Below, piece after piece: positions 63,369 through 64,000 of a stretch of 64,000 nucleotides of DNA. The stretch's first letter is position 1; every line of letters begins with the position of its first letter. Below the pieces are notes generated by a model, which worked only from the letters and a program-made list of their open reading frames with translations, searched no databases and was not told the DNA's origin. The position numbers and the translations under genes were made by a program. Source of the stretch: Prochlorococcus marinus str. MIT 9107 (GTDB taxonomy: Bacteria > Cyanobacteriota > Cyanobacteriia > PCC-6307 > Cyanobiaceae); contig NZ_JNAI01000002.1 in NCBI RefSeq assembly GCF_000759855.1, forward strand, positions 59,756-123,755, read 5' to 3'.

Positions 63369-64000
63369 ATGGTACGCAAAATTACATTTTGGGAAAATAA
63401 AAAAGTATTTATAACTGGCAATACTGGTTTTAAAGGGACTTGGTTGACAATTTTATTATTAGAATTGGGGGCAAAAATAAAAGGATATTCTCTAGATGAA
63501 GAAAAAGATTCATTATTTAATAAAGTATCTAAACAATTAAAAAATCAAATAGAAAATGTTAAGGGCGATATTAGAGATTATGATCTTCTTAAAAAAGAAA
63601 TATCTGTTTTTGGACCAGAAATAATCATTCATTTAGCTGCACAACCATTAGTTATAGAGAGCTATAAAAATCCACTCCAAACTTGGGATACAAATTTGAT
63701 GGGTACCTTAAATTTATTAGAAGCAATAACTAATACGAAGTTCTCAGGTACCGCATTAATAATTACAACTGATAAGGTTTATTGGAATAATAATTCAAAT
63801 CAACAATTTAAAGAAGATGATTTTCTTGGAGGGTATGACCCTTATAGTGCGTCTAAAGCAGCTACAGAGATTGCAGTTGCAAGTTGGCGTTTATCTTTTC
63901 TGGATAAGAACTCTATAAAATTAGCCACGGCAAGAGCTGGGAATGTAATTGGCGGTGGAGATTGGGCAAAGAACAGAATAATCCCTGATGCAATTATCAA
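63369..64000 (+). CDS. rfbG: CDP-glucose 4,6-dehydratase, N-terminal part (3' end outside window)
   Basis: The frame opens at ATG 63369 (MVRKITFWENKKVFITGNTG), immediately after the rfbF stop, and stays open to the last base (210 codons). FITGNTGFKGTWLTILLLEL is the RfbG NAD motif, IIITTDKVYWNNNS holds the catalytic Thr-Asp, GGYDPYSASKAATEIAVA the Tyr-Lys, and ARAGNVIGGGDWAKN the substrate loop. It would convert CDP-glucose to CDP-4-keto-6-deoxyglucose, the entry to CDP-dideoxyhexoses. The remaining ~140 residues should lie downstream. Confidence 0.93.
   Translation, partial: MVRKITFWENKKVFITGNTGFKGTWLTILLLELGAKIKGYSLDEEKDSLFNKVSKQLKNQIENVKGDIRDYDLLKKEISVFGPEIIIHLAAQPLVIESYKNPLQTWDTNLMGTLNLLEAITNTKFSGTALIITTDKVYWNNNSNQQFKEDDFLGGYDPYSASKAATEIAVASWRLSFLDKNSIKLATARAGNVIGGGDWAKNRIIPDAII

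Overview
The window looks like a high-light-type Prochlorococcus chromosome. The DNA is very AT-rich, there is a prochlorophyte-type Pcb chlorophyll antenna protein, and genes are tightly packed. The run rpmH-rnpA-(PH domain)-yidC-AAA ATPase-serS-rseP-rpsN-pnp-cysQ-rsmI is, as far as I know, typical of marine picocyanobacteria. The strain is not identified. No intergenic gap exceeds about 215 bases, so no stretch over 300 bases lacks a gene.

Bases 1 to about 23,400 are mostly core genome. They start with the 3' end of a methyltransferase, then small cyanobacterial genes, a Pcb antenna gene next to flavodoxin (isiB), a thioredoxin-fold protein, a SemiSWEET and an AEC-family permease whose 5' end is odd. 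A minus-strand group follows (GT83 glycosyltransferase, GT-B glycosyltransferase, DMT permease). After that comes a long plus-strand housekeeping run for proteolysis, chorismate mutase, ribosomal proteins, RNase P protein, membrane insertion, seryl-tRNA synthetase and PNPase. It ends with cysQ, rsmI, two small unknown proteins and tRNA-Arg(UCU).

From about 23,445 to the end the window is a large surface-polysaccharide island, consistent with the O-antigen/capsule island known in Prochlorococcus (my inference). It holds an O-antigen-ligase-like protein, the dTDP-rhamnose genes (rfbACDB), a WbaP-like initiating transferase, a flippase, many glycosyltransferases, UDP-glucuronate/UDP-xylose genes, several sugar epimerases, gmd and fcl for GDP-fucose, a Wzz/Wza export pair, a second (WecA/TagO-like) initiating transferase and a second polymerase-like membrane protein. 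A ten-gene minus-strand run (62406 to 52523) contains a complete set of homologues for GDP-D-glycero-alpha-D-manno-heptose (gmhA, hddA, gmhB, hddC). Interleaved are a PLP enzyme with His in place of the usual catalytic Lys, an FAD oxidase of the LhgO family, two glycosyltransferases, an SDR and an alkaline-phosphatase-superfamily protein. The window ends in rfbF and a truncated rfbG (CDP-glucose branch).

The most interesting hypothesis is that the island makes an unusual deoxy sugar. The heptose operon encodes a ColD/RfbH-type 3-dehydratase and a flavin oxidase that are not part of the textbook heptose pathway. A CDP-paratose 2-epimerase-like gene and rfbF/rfbG also occur, so a CDP-dideoxyhexose is an alternative. 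Other notable points are an Ig-like insert in YidC, a eukaryote-like UDP-glucose dehydrogenase, a Wzz protein with what looks like a relic kinase domain, and an in-frame stop ahead of the AEC permease. All family calls were made by reading the sequence; no database search was run.
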